From Patellaria atrata CBS 101060 (lineage: Eukaryota; Ascomycota; Dothideomycetes; Patellariales; Patellariaceae): a stretch of DNA of 64,000 nucleotides. Location of the stretch: positions 843,550 through 907,549 of the forward strand of contig MU006094.1 of assembly GCA_010093705.1 (NCBI GenBank), read 5' to 3'. Each line of letters opens with the position of its first letter. The first letter of the stretch is position 1. This document shows positions 12,011 to 21,741 of this stretch, one piece after another. The notes beneath the pieces were generated by a model that was not told the DNA's origin, did no database searches, and saw only the letters and a program-made list of their open reading frames with translations. The translations under genes and the position numbers were made by a program.

Positions 12011-14027
12011 ATGCCGTCCGTCACCACCATCGTTTCGGTGGTTGTGTGTCTTTCCGCAGCCCTCATAATTATCGTCTCCAACGGAGATCTACCATTCCCC
12101 TCTCTAAGGAGATCCGACGGCCTCAATTGTGAAATTACCGACTCAGTCAGCCACACACCCTATGTCGCAACTTGGAACGTATGGTGGCATCCTCAACGAC
12201 CGTTTAATGAAGAGCATCCGGGAACCGAAGGTCGTGGTCAAGGCGGAGGTTCTATTTCAAAAGCATGGAATATACTATACCATCTAGGAGGTAACGGCCC
12301 ATGGGTAGAAAAGGTTGATGGTGTTGTGCAGAAAGGCATTGCGCCGCCACTAGGTTGCAAAATTGAACAGGTTCATTTGGTGCGTTGGGGGTGATGTGAG
12401 CATTGATTGACGGTCATGCTCATTGAACCTAAGTAGATGTCGAGACATGCGGAGAGGTATCCTACAAAAAAAGCAGGAATTCGTAGGTTATGGAGTTCTT
12501 TTAGCTATGCCCTTATCTATATACAATGAATAGTATTGTCATCCTGGACTGTTCCACTTGATTGACGCTCTCCTAGGACTCATGAAAGTCGTCAACCGCA
12601 TCAGATCCGCAAAAACACCCCTCAAAGGCGATCTTGCCTTCGCAAATACATGGAAATATTTTACCACAGATACGTCCCATCCCTAAAAAATTACCCATAT
12701 CTCCCCTATTCTCCCCTTCTCATCCTACTCCATTTCTCATCCTTACACCTATCCATCCCTATCCACACTACACCCTAACAAACACCAGACCCTAAACTTC
12801 AACTCGAACACCTCACAACGACCGGCCCCTTCGCCGGCACCCTTGGCGCCTTCACGACCGGCGTCCGTCTCCGCACCCGCTACGCCCACCTCTTCCACTC
12901 CTCTCCCCCACAAGAAACCCACCCATCCAACACGAGCAAAACGCGCTTCTGGTCCTGCGACTGCCCCCGCGTCGCCGACACGGCCCGCTACTTCGCACTC
13001 GGCTTCTTCGGCCACGATTGGCGCACCCGCGCCTCGCACCAAATCATCCCCGAAGAAGTCTCCCGCGGCGCCGACACGCTAACACCCGGCGACACCTGTC
13101 TCGGCTATCTCTGGGACGGGGAAAAGGGCCACGGGTACGGCTGGGCGATGCTGGATGTCTACCGTCACACATACATCCCCGCCATCATGGAGAGGCTCGC
13201 AAAGCAGAACCCGGAGGTGCAGTGGGAGGAGGAGGAGATCTGGGCGATGCAGGAGCTGTGCGGTTTCGAAACCACGGTTCGCGGCGCGAGTAAGTGGTGC
13301 GATGTCTTCACCCGGGACGAGTGGCTGCAGTTCGAGTACGCGCGCGACGTCATACACTACTATCGCGCGGGGCCGGGGAATCCGTACGGCGCCGCTATGG
13401 GGTGGCTCTACTTGAACGCGACCACGAATCTTCTCCTCCAGGGCCCCGATGCCGGGACTATGTTTTTCAGCTTGTAGGTTTGAGATTCCACACCCCGTGT
13501 TTGTGAAACGGAGAGTAGCTGATATGGTGGTGAACAGTGTTCATGACGGCGACATCGTCCCCCTCTTCGCTGCTCTCGATCTCTTCCCGGACAACGAACA
13601 CCTCCCCGTCACGCATATCCCGCCGAATCGAAACTGGCGCACTTCGCAGTCTGTGCCTATGGGCGCGAGGGTTATTTTTGAATTGCTGAACTGTGGGGAT
13701 GAGTCTGACTATGATTCCGCCGGTGCGGGAAATAAACCCCACCATTTCGTTCGCGTAAACGTCAACGATGGCATCGTCGCGGTTCCTGGCTGCGATGATG
13801 GACCGGGCAGGAGTTGCGAACTGGGTAGATGGGCTGAGAGGGTTAGGAAGAGGGGAGAGGATGTTGGGAGGTTTGGGGACGTTTGTGGGGTCGAGGGCGA
13901 TGAGAGGGGGATTAGTTTTTTGCATCAGCGGTGGGATGGGGAGCGGGAGCGGGAGCGGGAGGAACAGGGAGAAGGGGGTAAGGGGGAACGGGGGGGATGG
14001 GGGGTGAGGGAGGGGGATAGGGATTAG
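12011..14027 (+). CDS. histidine acid phosphatase (phytase/PHO5 type), membrane-anchored or secreted; one intron breaks frame
   Basis: Exons: 12011-12379, 12437-12482, 12577-12673, 12789-about 13475, then about 13537-14027. Histidine acid phosphatases hydrolyse phosphomonoesters outside the cell or in the secretory path. The N-terminal hydrophobic stretch at residues 6-23 is a signal peptide or anchor. Exon 2 gives the catalytic RHAERYP motif (family RHGxRxP), and the last exon gives the proton-donor motif VHDGDIVP. Between them are the usual blocks LTTTGPFAGTLGAFTTGVRLRTRY and NPYGAAMGWLYLN, and paired cysteines. The only GT-AG intron available between exons 3 and 4 (12674-12788, weak donor GTCCCA) leaves the two family frames one nucleotide out of phase. 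Either splicing is non-canonical, the assembly has an indel, or the gene is defective. The C-terminal 35 residues are an Arg/Glu/Gly-rich tail encoded by a purine tract and unlike the family. Confidence 0.85.
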
Positions 14028-15212
14028 GGTGGAGTTAGAAGAAGGTGTGTGGAGTAGTTAGAGGTGATGATGGGATGAGGGAATATATATATAGAGAGAG
14101 AGGATGAATGTCACAACCTATCTCGTACCCCCTTTTCAAGGGGGGAGCTGATCAAGGCTAAGGGACGGACTCTAATCAACAATTAAGGTACTTTTATCAC
14201 CAAATCAGAGACAACGACTCATTACATCCCTTCCACTCCGTAATCGGGGATAAATAATAACACAACATAACATAACATAACATCAAATATGAGTCATTTT
14301 GTACACAGCGTACGCGATATCGTCCCCTCCCGAACACCCTTTCCACACATCAGTAACGCAGCCTGAAACCGCACCCCCCTTCTATGCCAAAACACCAAAA
14401 TGCCTCAATCCTATCTTCTACCTAATCTACTTAATGCCCCGAATGTATAAGACGGAAGGAAAAAGATCCTCTGAAAGGTTAGGGTTTGGCTCTAGAAAAG
14501 GAGGATATAGCGCTAGGATGGGGTCTGGATGCCACGCTTCGGGGGATGAAAGTGGGTACTCCGCCCAAGGTTAGCAACGGGGAAAAGAAGAAGGGGTTCG
14601 AACCGAGGTAGTTAGAGGGAACGGGGACAAAGGGGTGCAGAAGAAAAAAAAAAAAGGGGGTGTAGATGAGTGAGTGAGGGTGTAGGCGAGTGAGAGTGAG
14701 AGGGATAGGGGTTTGAGGGATAGGGGTTTGAGGGGTGGGTCCCAGGAGGAAGGAGTGAGTCGAATTTTGAGGGGGTGTGTGCCCTGATTTGGCCCTTTGC
14801 CTTTACCCCTGGAATGGTAGGTCTCGCTGTTGTAGTTGCTATGGTGTCATGCGGTGATTTAGATGAGTTTGGTTATAAAAGGGTGCGGGAAGGGACAACG
14901 TTTGCGAGGAGGGGAGACTGAGAGAGCCTGAAAACGAGATCATGGAGGATAGGATATGCAGGCGAAATCCAGGGAGCGAGAGTGCTAAGTAAGGTTGGTA
15001 ATTGATATTCCTTATATGGGTACATATGGATATTGGTATTTTGTCACCAATGAAGAGACAGCCAGACAAAAGCAAATCAGTCCAACAACGCCTTAAAATG
15101 CTCCCCCATAAAAAACGCCCTCCACAGGTATCACGGCCCCTAGAACGCCATGTATGCCATGAAATAACAGGTCGGCCTAGAATCCTAATATATGCACTAA
15201 ATCACATTACCC
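14028..15212. other. purine-skewed, repeat-bearing intergenic stretch
   Basis: This continues a strong purine bias on the plus strand that begins near 13800. It contains a TA/GA microsatellite near 14083-14102, an ACATA repeat near 14264-14282, an A-run near 14646-14656 and two tandem copies of a 15-base GATAGGGGTTTGAGG-like unit near 14703-14735. No gene is recognised. The right end is the 3' flank of the ferric reductase gene. Confidence 0.55.
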
Positions 15213-17476
15213 TCAATATCCGAATTCCTCTACCCTCAACCATACCCCTTGCGCTCCCGTGCCTTTATGCACAGCTCTCTCGTCGCTCAAGCCGACCGTT
15301 GCGGTCCTAACATCGCTTACTAAACCCCTCGGGCCGCACACGACCACGGCACTCTCGCCCAGCGCTTGCTCGAGAGACTTGCGGATGATGTTTCGCGGCT
15401 GCGGTCGGCCGGAAAGGAGGGTGATGTGCGGGTGAACGAGAGGTTTGGCAAGCGAGATGGTGGAGGAGTTGGAGGAGACGGTTCTGGTAGTTGGAGCAGG
15501 GTTAGTAGGCGAAGTGGGTTTGGAGTCCGAGACGCCGGCAGGGATCACGGCGGGTTCAGAAGAGGATGCGCCGCAGTTGCAGTCACACACGACTTGAGCG
15601 TCAGAGGCGGCTTCGTCTTCGATGGTGTTGGTGCAGCAGCATGTACCGTCGGGTCCGCAAGCACCACCGTTGTTCGGAACGACGGAATCGGTATTCGAGC
15701 GAGCGTCAACTTGACGGATGGAGATTGCGTCGTCGGACTTCCCCTTTAACAACCCCTTTTCGTCAACCTCGGTTATTTCTTCTGGTTTACCGTGGACCGG
15801 AAGCTGTTGGGTAGGATTGGGTGACGAGAGCGGCGATTTGTGCTCTTCGGTGAAGCTAGGGTCACAGGTGACATAGACGCTGATATCAACCTCAACATTC
15901 GCACCGGCGTTCCGGAGGGTGTTGACGTCTTCGATCACGGTGGAGAGTTGCGAACTGAACCAGCCAAGCTGGCCGCGGGATTTGATGACCCAGACGAAAC
16001 GGATATGGCGGGTGACTGCCACATCTGGAATACTTAAAAACCCACCATTTTTCGAATCCGATCCAGGAGTGAGCCATGCTCGGACGATATCCCTGAGCAA
16101 TGGCATAGTGTATGTTGCACCAGTGCTTCCGGCGAAGAAGACGATACTGTCAAATTGCCTCAACGGTCTTATCCGTCCGTAAGGGCCTTCAATGCCTACA
16201 CTTTTCCGTTGGCATATCTGCACTTGATCTGTGATTGGGAGGTCACCTTGTTTCTTGGCGTGGCGGAAGAATCTCATAGTTCCTCCTTTTTCTGCTTTTA
16301 CAAGGAACTCCATCTTCCCATCTGCGGGTATAGAAGCAATGGTAAAAGGATGACTCTGGAGTGGAATGAGAGAATGACACGATAGGAAGACATATTGACC
16401 GGCCTTCCAACTGATAGGGGGATCGTGGATCGTGATCCGAGTGGTATTGTGAGGCAAAGGCTCAAACTCGGCTTTGAGGGACCAGAAACCGGACAATTGG
16501 CCAAGTTTACGCTGCTTGGGATGGAATATTGAGAGGTTGATGTATAAGATGTATAGTGCTCTGACTACACGGTCGAAGAAAAATAAGCCCACGGGAATCC
16601 ATACCCAGTGTTGGACTTCATCGGGAACGTGAATGAACACGAATCCAATGAATACCGCAAAGGAAACCAGATGCTGGAGAACGAAGAGTTCATAGTTCCA
16701 GCCTCGAATCGGGGTCATGGAACTTAGAACTATCCATACCAAAACTGCCCATGACATAACGCCTTTCCTGGTGATAGGATCCGTTCGTATCTTCTTCTCG
16801 ATGAAACCATCGTATGGGGCCCAGTTAGCAAACCAGTAGCCCATATGGATCGTTGCGGTTAAAAACAAACCGCGAGCGGTCCATCGATGGAGCCAGTTTA
16901 GTCTCTCATGACTGGTTCCAGTTAAGCAGCCAACGATATTGTTCTTACCCGCGAGAAGAAAGATGAGGGGTAATTGTGCGATGGAGACGAAGCCGCTCCT
17001 GTAGCCAATATCTTCGTAGGACCAGATATCGTTTGTGTCAAGTTTGTAGAAGCATAGGACAACGAGGATGATGATATATGCAAATACTAGACTTACTCGA
17101 CCAACCGTAGGTGCGTACAAGGTATGACCGCGGATGGAGATGGGAGCAAACGAGGCATGACGGGTTTCCCGTAATATGGCAGTTATCGTAGCTCCTATTG
17201 TAAAGAGGAGAAACTTGGGTTTGGCTGGTGTCGGCTGATTGAACTTTTGGGCAGACAGTCTGGATGGGACCTATTTAGTCATGCTGTCCTCAGTGAAGAA
17301 GGAGCGACCAACCTTTGTCTATGGAGGAACTTGTTGTACAAGTTCACAGCTGTGGCGGCTGCGATGAAAGTTCCAACAACGATCCAATAACCTTCTTGGA
17401 TGCGAAAGTTTGTAGGTACACCGTCACCCATGGACATAGAGCCCATGCTCATACCAGAAGTATGATCATGCGACAT
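15213..17476 (-). CDS. ferric/cupric reductase transmembrane component (FRE/NOX-type metalloreductase)
   Basis: Two exons, 17476-17313 and 17259-15213, giving 736 residues. The 53-nt intron has a GACTAAAT branch site, and the join reads HRQRLSAQKFNQPTPAKPK as in homologues. The protein reduces Fe(III) or Cu(II) at the plasma membrane using NADPH, FAD and two haems. Two haem-ligand His pairs, each spaced by 13 residues, lie in LHRW...ATIH and LQHL...FIHV. The FAD site is HPFTIAS, and the nucleotide site has GPYG, FFAGSTGAT and CGPRGL. A cysteine-rich insert (GACGPDGTCCC then VCDCNC) interrupts the NAD domain. The N-terminus MSHDHTSGMSMGSMSMGDG resembles the copper-binding leader of CTR transporters. 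I chose the internal Met at 17476 because that leader starts there; an in-frame ATG at 17509 would add 11 residues. The gene is divergent from a CTR gene. Confidence 0.93.
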
Positions 17477-18565
17477 CTTGGGGCTTCGGCTCTCAACTTT
17501 GAGAGACACGGAAAGGGAGTCGAAGACAGAACAAGAAAGAGAAAGGGTGGTTTTGACAGGTTAAGAAAAGGCAGTTCCCAGTAGATTGCGACTTCCACCC
17601 AGGGAATATGCAAAGAAGACATGCGCCAGACAGAAATGAGGTTCCAGAAGAGGCAAGCCTATGTCATGGATAAGACTAGGGTTATCGATATGGAAATAAT
17701 GGAAGAATGAGGAGATGAGTTTTGGGATTTAGGAGAGCATAAGAGGATGCGACACCCATCATGGTGTAGGTATGAGCTTTTCATGCTCGTTTCTGCTCAC
17801 ATCCCACTTTTGCGGTCAGTCCTACCGATACTCTATACAGATACTGTACCATGTTCTCACTTTCTGACTTTCTTACGGCACAAGGCCACACTAGGGTAGG
17901 ACGCACAGGGAATATTCGGCACACGGTCGATCAAAGGGTCGATTTGAGGCTAGCCCCACCAAAGAAGCTTTGTATTCTCCAATCAAAACCTGCTCAAACA
18001 CCCTCAGGGCTGTCAAATCGCCTCCACGCCAACTTTCTTTGTTAACTACCTCAACCTGAAAATATCATTATTCCAACAAAATGGTACAAACGAGCCTCTT
18101 TAGGGCAGTAGACGACTCCGTACTGTAAGCCGAGGACTATCACTAAAGTAGAGTATATACTCACCACACTTTCTTTTCTTGCCTTGTTGTATGCTTCTAC
18201 CCGTAATACCTTACCTCTTTTTTCCCCCATAGACTGTCACAGACCTGCTACTTCCTGTCCCGACTGCATTTCAAACATCCCACCTTGGCTTTGTCGCAGC
18301 TTTGGTGTTACCCCACGAACATACGTTAATGACTGTACAAAAGCCCAAGATCATTCCTTTCATGCTTTACAGCGCGAAAGCTTGAAAAAGCACAGCGCGC
18401 GTTTGAGCGGGTTCTACGCTCTGATACATATTACTTTACTTCCATCCAGTCATCCATCTATTCTTCAGACCCTACCTTGCCATCTTGACTCCCCTTCGAC
18501 TGAAGAGAACTACGTCTTTACGCAGAACCACGAATATCTAAGTTAATCTCATCTCAACCTTCAAG
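17477..18565. promoter_or_regulatory. shared promoter region of metalloreductase and CTR genes
   Basis: About 1.1 kb separates the two divergent starts. It contains three GCTCA cores of the kind in Mac1-type copper-response elements: TATGAGC at 17771-17777 (GCTCATA on the minus strand), TGCTCA at 17794-17799 and TGCTCA at 17991-17996. None is a full match to the yeast TTTGCTCA element, so these are only candidates. A short ATG-led frame at 18081-18128 (15 codons) lies upstream of the CTR start and ends beside a GTAAGC donor-like site. It could be an upstream ORF or leader exon. Confidence 0.4.
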
Positions 18566-19192
18566 ATGGAGGCAAGGCACCCACATGGGGATATGGATCA
18601 CTCCAGTATGGGCACATCATCTCACATGAACATGGTTTTCTTCTCCGACACCAAATCACCCCTATTCTCCTCAATGTGGACTCCCACGTCCGTCGGTCAA
18701 TACGCCGGAACATGTATCTTCCTCATCGTCCTCGCCATCGCCTTCCGCTCCATATTTGCCGTGAAGCATCGTCTAGAAGCAAAATGGCTAGACGAGGCAA
18801 TCAACAGAAGATACGTCGTCGTAGCAGACAAGACTCCCGTCGCAGAACAAGTAATTAGAGATACCGATTCCAAAACCGCCGTGTTGTCTGCCAACGGAGT
18901 CGAGGAGCAAGTGAGAGTCGTTCACCGCCCAGTTCCTGCTATTCAACCCTGGAGATTCAGCGTTGATCTCCCAAGATCGTTAATTGTCACCGTAATGGTT
19001 GGCGTCGGATATCTGCTGTAAGCAGAACTCATCCCTACTCAGGATCTTCATGACAGTCGCTAATTCTATGTAAACAGTATGTTAGCAGTCATGACAATGA
19101 ACGTTGGTTATTTTCTCTCAGTCCTAGCTGGCACTTTCATCGGAGAGCTAGCTTTCGGACGATACATTCAGCTTCACACCGACCATCATTGA
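18566..19192 (+). CDS. CTR-family high-affinity copper transporter
   Basis: Two exons, 18566-19017 and 19078-19192, giving 188 residues. CTR proteins form trimers that import Cu(I). The N-terminal ectodomain is rich in Met and His (HPHGDMDHSSMGTSSHMNM). TM1 is at about residues 44-66. The cytosolic loop of about 65 residues is followed by TM2, with the selectivity motif MLAVM (MxxxM, residues 152-156) and the conserved TMNVGYF. TM3 carries the GTFIG helix-packing motif (GxxxG). The C-terminus ends in HTDHH, a His-rich tail suited to handing copper to chaperones. The 60-nt intron falls just before MxxxM and its splice restores the motif exactly. The divergent neighbour is a metalloreductase, which would supply the Cu(I). 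Confidence 0.95.
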
Positions 19193-19805
19193 TTTTCGCA
19201 TTTCTGCTTTCAAGACATCGTTCGGCGTTGGTGGATCATTTCGGTATCGTTGCAAGCACGTCTTGCCGGTTTCACGTGTACATGGTATAAGTGCTGTGGA
19301 AGCACCGATGCCATCGTGTACAGCGGGCGGTTTTATCTTCACCGCCAATATTTTTAAACCAAAACATGTGAAAGAACGGTGAGAACACAGCTGGTGTTCC
19401 ATTTCATCTCAAAATGCAAATTCTGATCATATTCAAAATATCCGCATGCCATTTTTGAAGGTCTCACAGTGTATAGTGCATGTCATACGTTACAAGTATA
19501 TTTCTACAATCTGAACGGAACCAAGTCCGCCTTTTCAGCAATCAAATCAGCATCAGCAGCAATCAGCATTAGCTATTTGTACAACCGTCCAACATGACGA
19601 AGTATCCCGTACCACATCCCACAACTGCATGCTGTACCACAATTATTCCGTCACTGAACTTCACCGATAAAAAAATCTCCCAAAATCGAAAAACCCCAAA
19701 GCACTGTTAAACAAACATCCACATCCCAACAATAAGATAGGCTGTCACGTCACTAGACACAACACATCACTAGGTACAGTAAATAAAGACCCTCCCCCTC
19801 GCAAA

Positions 19806-19851
<46 letters not shown>

Positions 19852-20549
19852 TTCCCCCCCCTTCCCCCAGTCCCCCGTCCCCCGTCCCACGTCAACAACC
19901 CCATATATTGTCCGATCCTATAACAGCATGCCCCACCAGCGAGCCCTCGGTGGGGCTTTCCTGCTTATTGTCTGTCCTACCTGTTGAAGTTGGAATTGGT
20001 CCTACTGCTAAGGTATTGCCAAGCGCTAGAGCACCGATGGGGTATTTGCGTTTGCGTTCGTCTGTATATGACTAATTGGGCTTTTGACATGTGTGTGTGG
20101 GCACTGTCATTCAGGTGCTTGTCGTTTTTCGAGGTATGGACTATGATCTGGTGGATGCAGGGTACGGTGCAATAGGAGAAGACTTGGAGGTTTTGAAAGT
20201 GATCTCCTGTCCAATAGTTCTACTTGGTAGCGGCCTCGTAAGGTATTCGGGGTGAAGCTTTTCCATAAGCGATGAATTCTACATATACCGCTCTGGAACT
20301 GCACCGATCAATTTCATAGTCTTAAAAACAAAAAAAGGACCAATAACTTAAACCGAGAGAAAAACTCGTTGTGAAGTGATCATACCTTACACCAATCCCT
20401 CAAAGCCCCACAACGTTGGTTTCCCCCACCCGAAAGTTCCTTAGGCCCACCCAGCCAACCAATCACCTCCAAGAAAGATGAAATTCCGTATTTGCATTGA
20501 ATACATTCTATTTATGGACAATTAAGGGATCAACAATTCCCATCCCGTT
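19193..20549. other. intergenic stretch with poly-C tract
   Basis: This holds the 3' flank of the CTR gene, then C-rich DNA centred on a C45 homopolymer, up to the tRNA-Lys gene. No protein gene is supportable. Confidence 0.5.
19807..19851 (+). repeat. C45 homopolymer
   Basis: Forty-five consecutive C residues, flanked on the right by further C-runs broken by TT, AGT and GT up to about 19885. The true length in the genome may differ because such runs are hard to sequence. Confidence 0.9.
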
Positions 20550-20622
20550 GCCCGGCTAGCTCAATCGGAAGAGCGTGGGACTTTTAATCCCAAGGTCGAG
20601 AGTTCGAGCCTCTCGTCGGGCG
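20550..20622 (+). tRNA. tRNA-Lys (anticodon UUU)
   Basis: A 73-nt cloverleaf. The acceptor stem GCCCGGC pairs with GTCGGGC (one G-U pair), the D arm is GCTC/GAGC, and the anticodon arm TGGGA/TCCCA encloses loop CTTTTAA with anticodon TTT at 20583-20585. The variable loop is AGGTC, and the T arm GAGAG/CTCTC has loop TTCGAGC. The discriminator is G. There is no intron. A T-run starting at 20625 is the expected Pol III terminator. Confidence 0.97.
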
Positions 20623-20988
20623 TGCTTTTTTCTTTGGAGTTTTTTCCCCTACATGGGAGATATTTACTGTCGATACTGGATGCTTCTTTTTATTTATTTT
20701 TTGAGAAGGGGATTATTTTGTGATTTCACGAGATCGGGGGGCATAAGGACACTATACGATATGTGGGCAAGATACAGGTATCACAGAAGCAATGCAGAAG
20801 TATTTGAGTATATTGGATTCAGATATCATATCCGCCCCGTTCGCAAATCATATTATATATATTTTCCCGCTTCTAGAAGCTCGCTCCCCGTCGTAACCTT
20901 ACACAATCCTCTCGCCGGAGGTATCTCCTTCAAGTTACCTTGGCAGACCCGCCTCCTCCATAAGCTCAACATTAACGTAGTAACGCAT

Positions 20989-21741
20989 TTACAACGCGGC
21001 AAGTCCTCCGACGACGCCCAGCGCGCCGACAACATAGCCTACGAACGGCGTCATTTGAGCTGCTAGGCCTGTGGATGTGGATGTCGAAGCGCTGGCTTCG
21101 GATTCGGTCGCGCTGGCTGAGGGGTGGGAGTGCGAGTGACCGTCCGAGGAGGATTCGTTGGCGTTCATGCCCCCTTCGAGGGGTTGGACTTGGATGCCGG
21201 AGCTGTTGGTGCAGTGGTCGTTGTAGTCTGTTGTGCTGAGGGGGGTGGATGTGAAGGTTATGTCGGCGCACTAGCAGGGAATCGGTAAGAAAGTTTCGGG
21301 TTTCAGCGATGAGATAGGGAAAGGGAAAGTTACCTGATACAAGCCACCGCTCGGATCGCCGTTCGAGAGAACCTGAATCGTTGCGTTCATGCCTTCGGTC
21401 AGGTTCAGCTCGTCGGGGAAGGTCACCATGCCGAAGCAGAAGTTCTCGGGACCGCGCTCTTGAATCGTCGGCACGAGCACGTGGTTGTAGGCGTCGCCGG
21501 GGTCGTTGCCGAGGGCGAGTACGACTTGCAGTTTGGTTTCCGTGTGGCCGAGATCGAGCTGGATGGGGCCGCCGCTGAGGGGGAAGGGCGTGCGTTCATC
21601 GGAGACGTCGTTGAAGCCGCCGCAGGGGAAATCGCCTGCGGTGCGGTCTTCGAAACCACGAGCTTCGGGCCATTCGAGCTGGAAATGAGCGGAGGTGAGG
21701 AGGGGAAAGAGAGAGAGAGCTAGGGTGGATGTGGAAAGCAT
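20989..21741 (-). CDS. BIM1-like / X325 copper-binding GPI-anchored surface protein
   Basis: Two exons, 21741-21334 and 21270-20989, giving 229 residues. The family is LPMO-like in fold; Cryptococcus Bim1 helps copper uptake together with a CTR transporter, and other members have no shown sugar oxidation. An 18-residue signal peptide ends at TSA, leaving His19 (HFQLEWPEARGFEDR) as the mature N-terminus, as needed for a copper-brace site. Further candidate ligands are His66 (DLGHTE) and Asp139 (QCADITF). Four cysteines (40, 102, 137, 156) can form two disulphides. The C-terminal part has a His-rich DGHSHSHPS patch, a Ser/Thr spacer and a hydrophobic GPI-addition tail (GYVVGALGVVGGLAAL). It lies within about 2 kb of the CTR and metalloreductase genes, which suggests a shared copper role. 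Confidence 0.92.

Noticed and set aside
14184-14546. Short plus-strand frames after the phosphatase gene as a possible extra exon
   Set aside because: No phase-compatible junction and no similarity to phosphatase C-termini.
14703-14735. Telomere-like GATAGGGGTTTGAGG repeats
   Set aside because: Only two copies, not TTAGGG units, and inside a broadly purine-rich stretch.
17271-17308. 38-nt intron (GTCGCT donor, AATAG acceptor) in the ferric reductase gene
   Set aside because: It is shorter than credible fungal introns and puts the branch site against the acceptor; the 53-nt alternative (17312-17260) keeps frame and matches homologues better.
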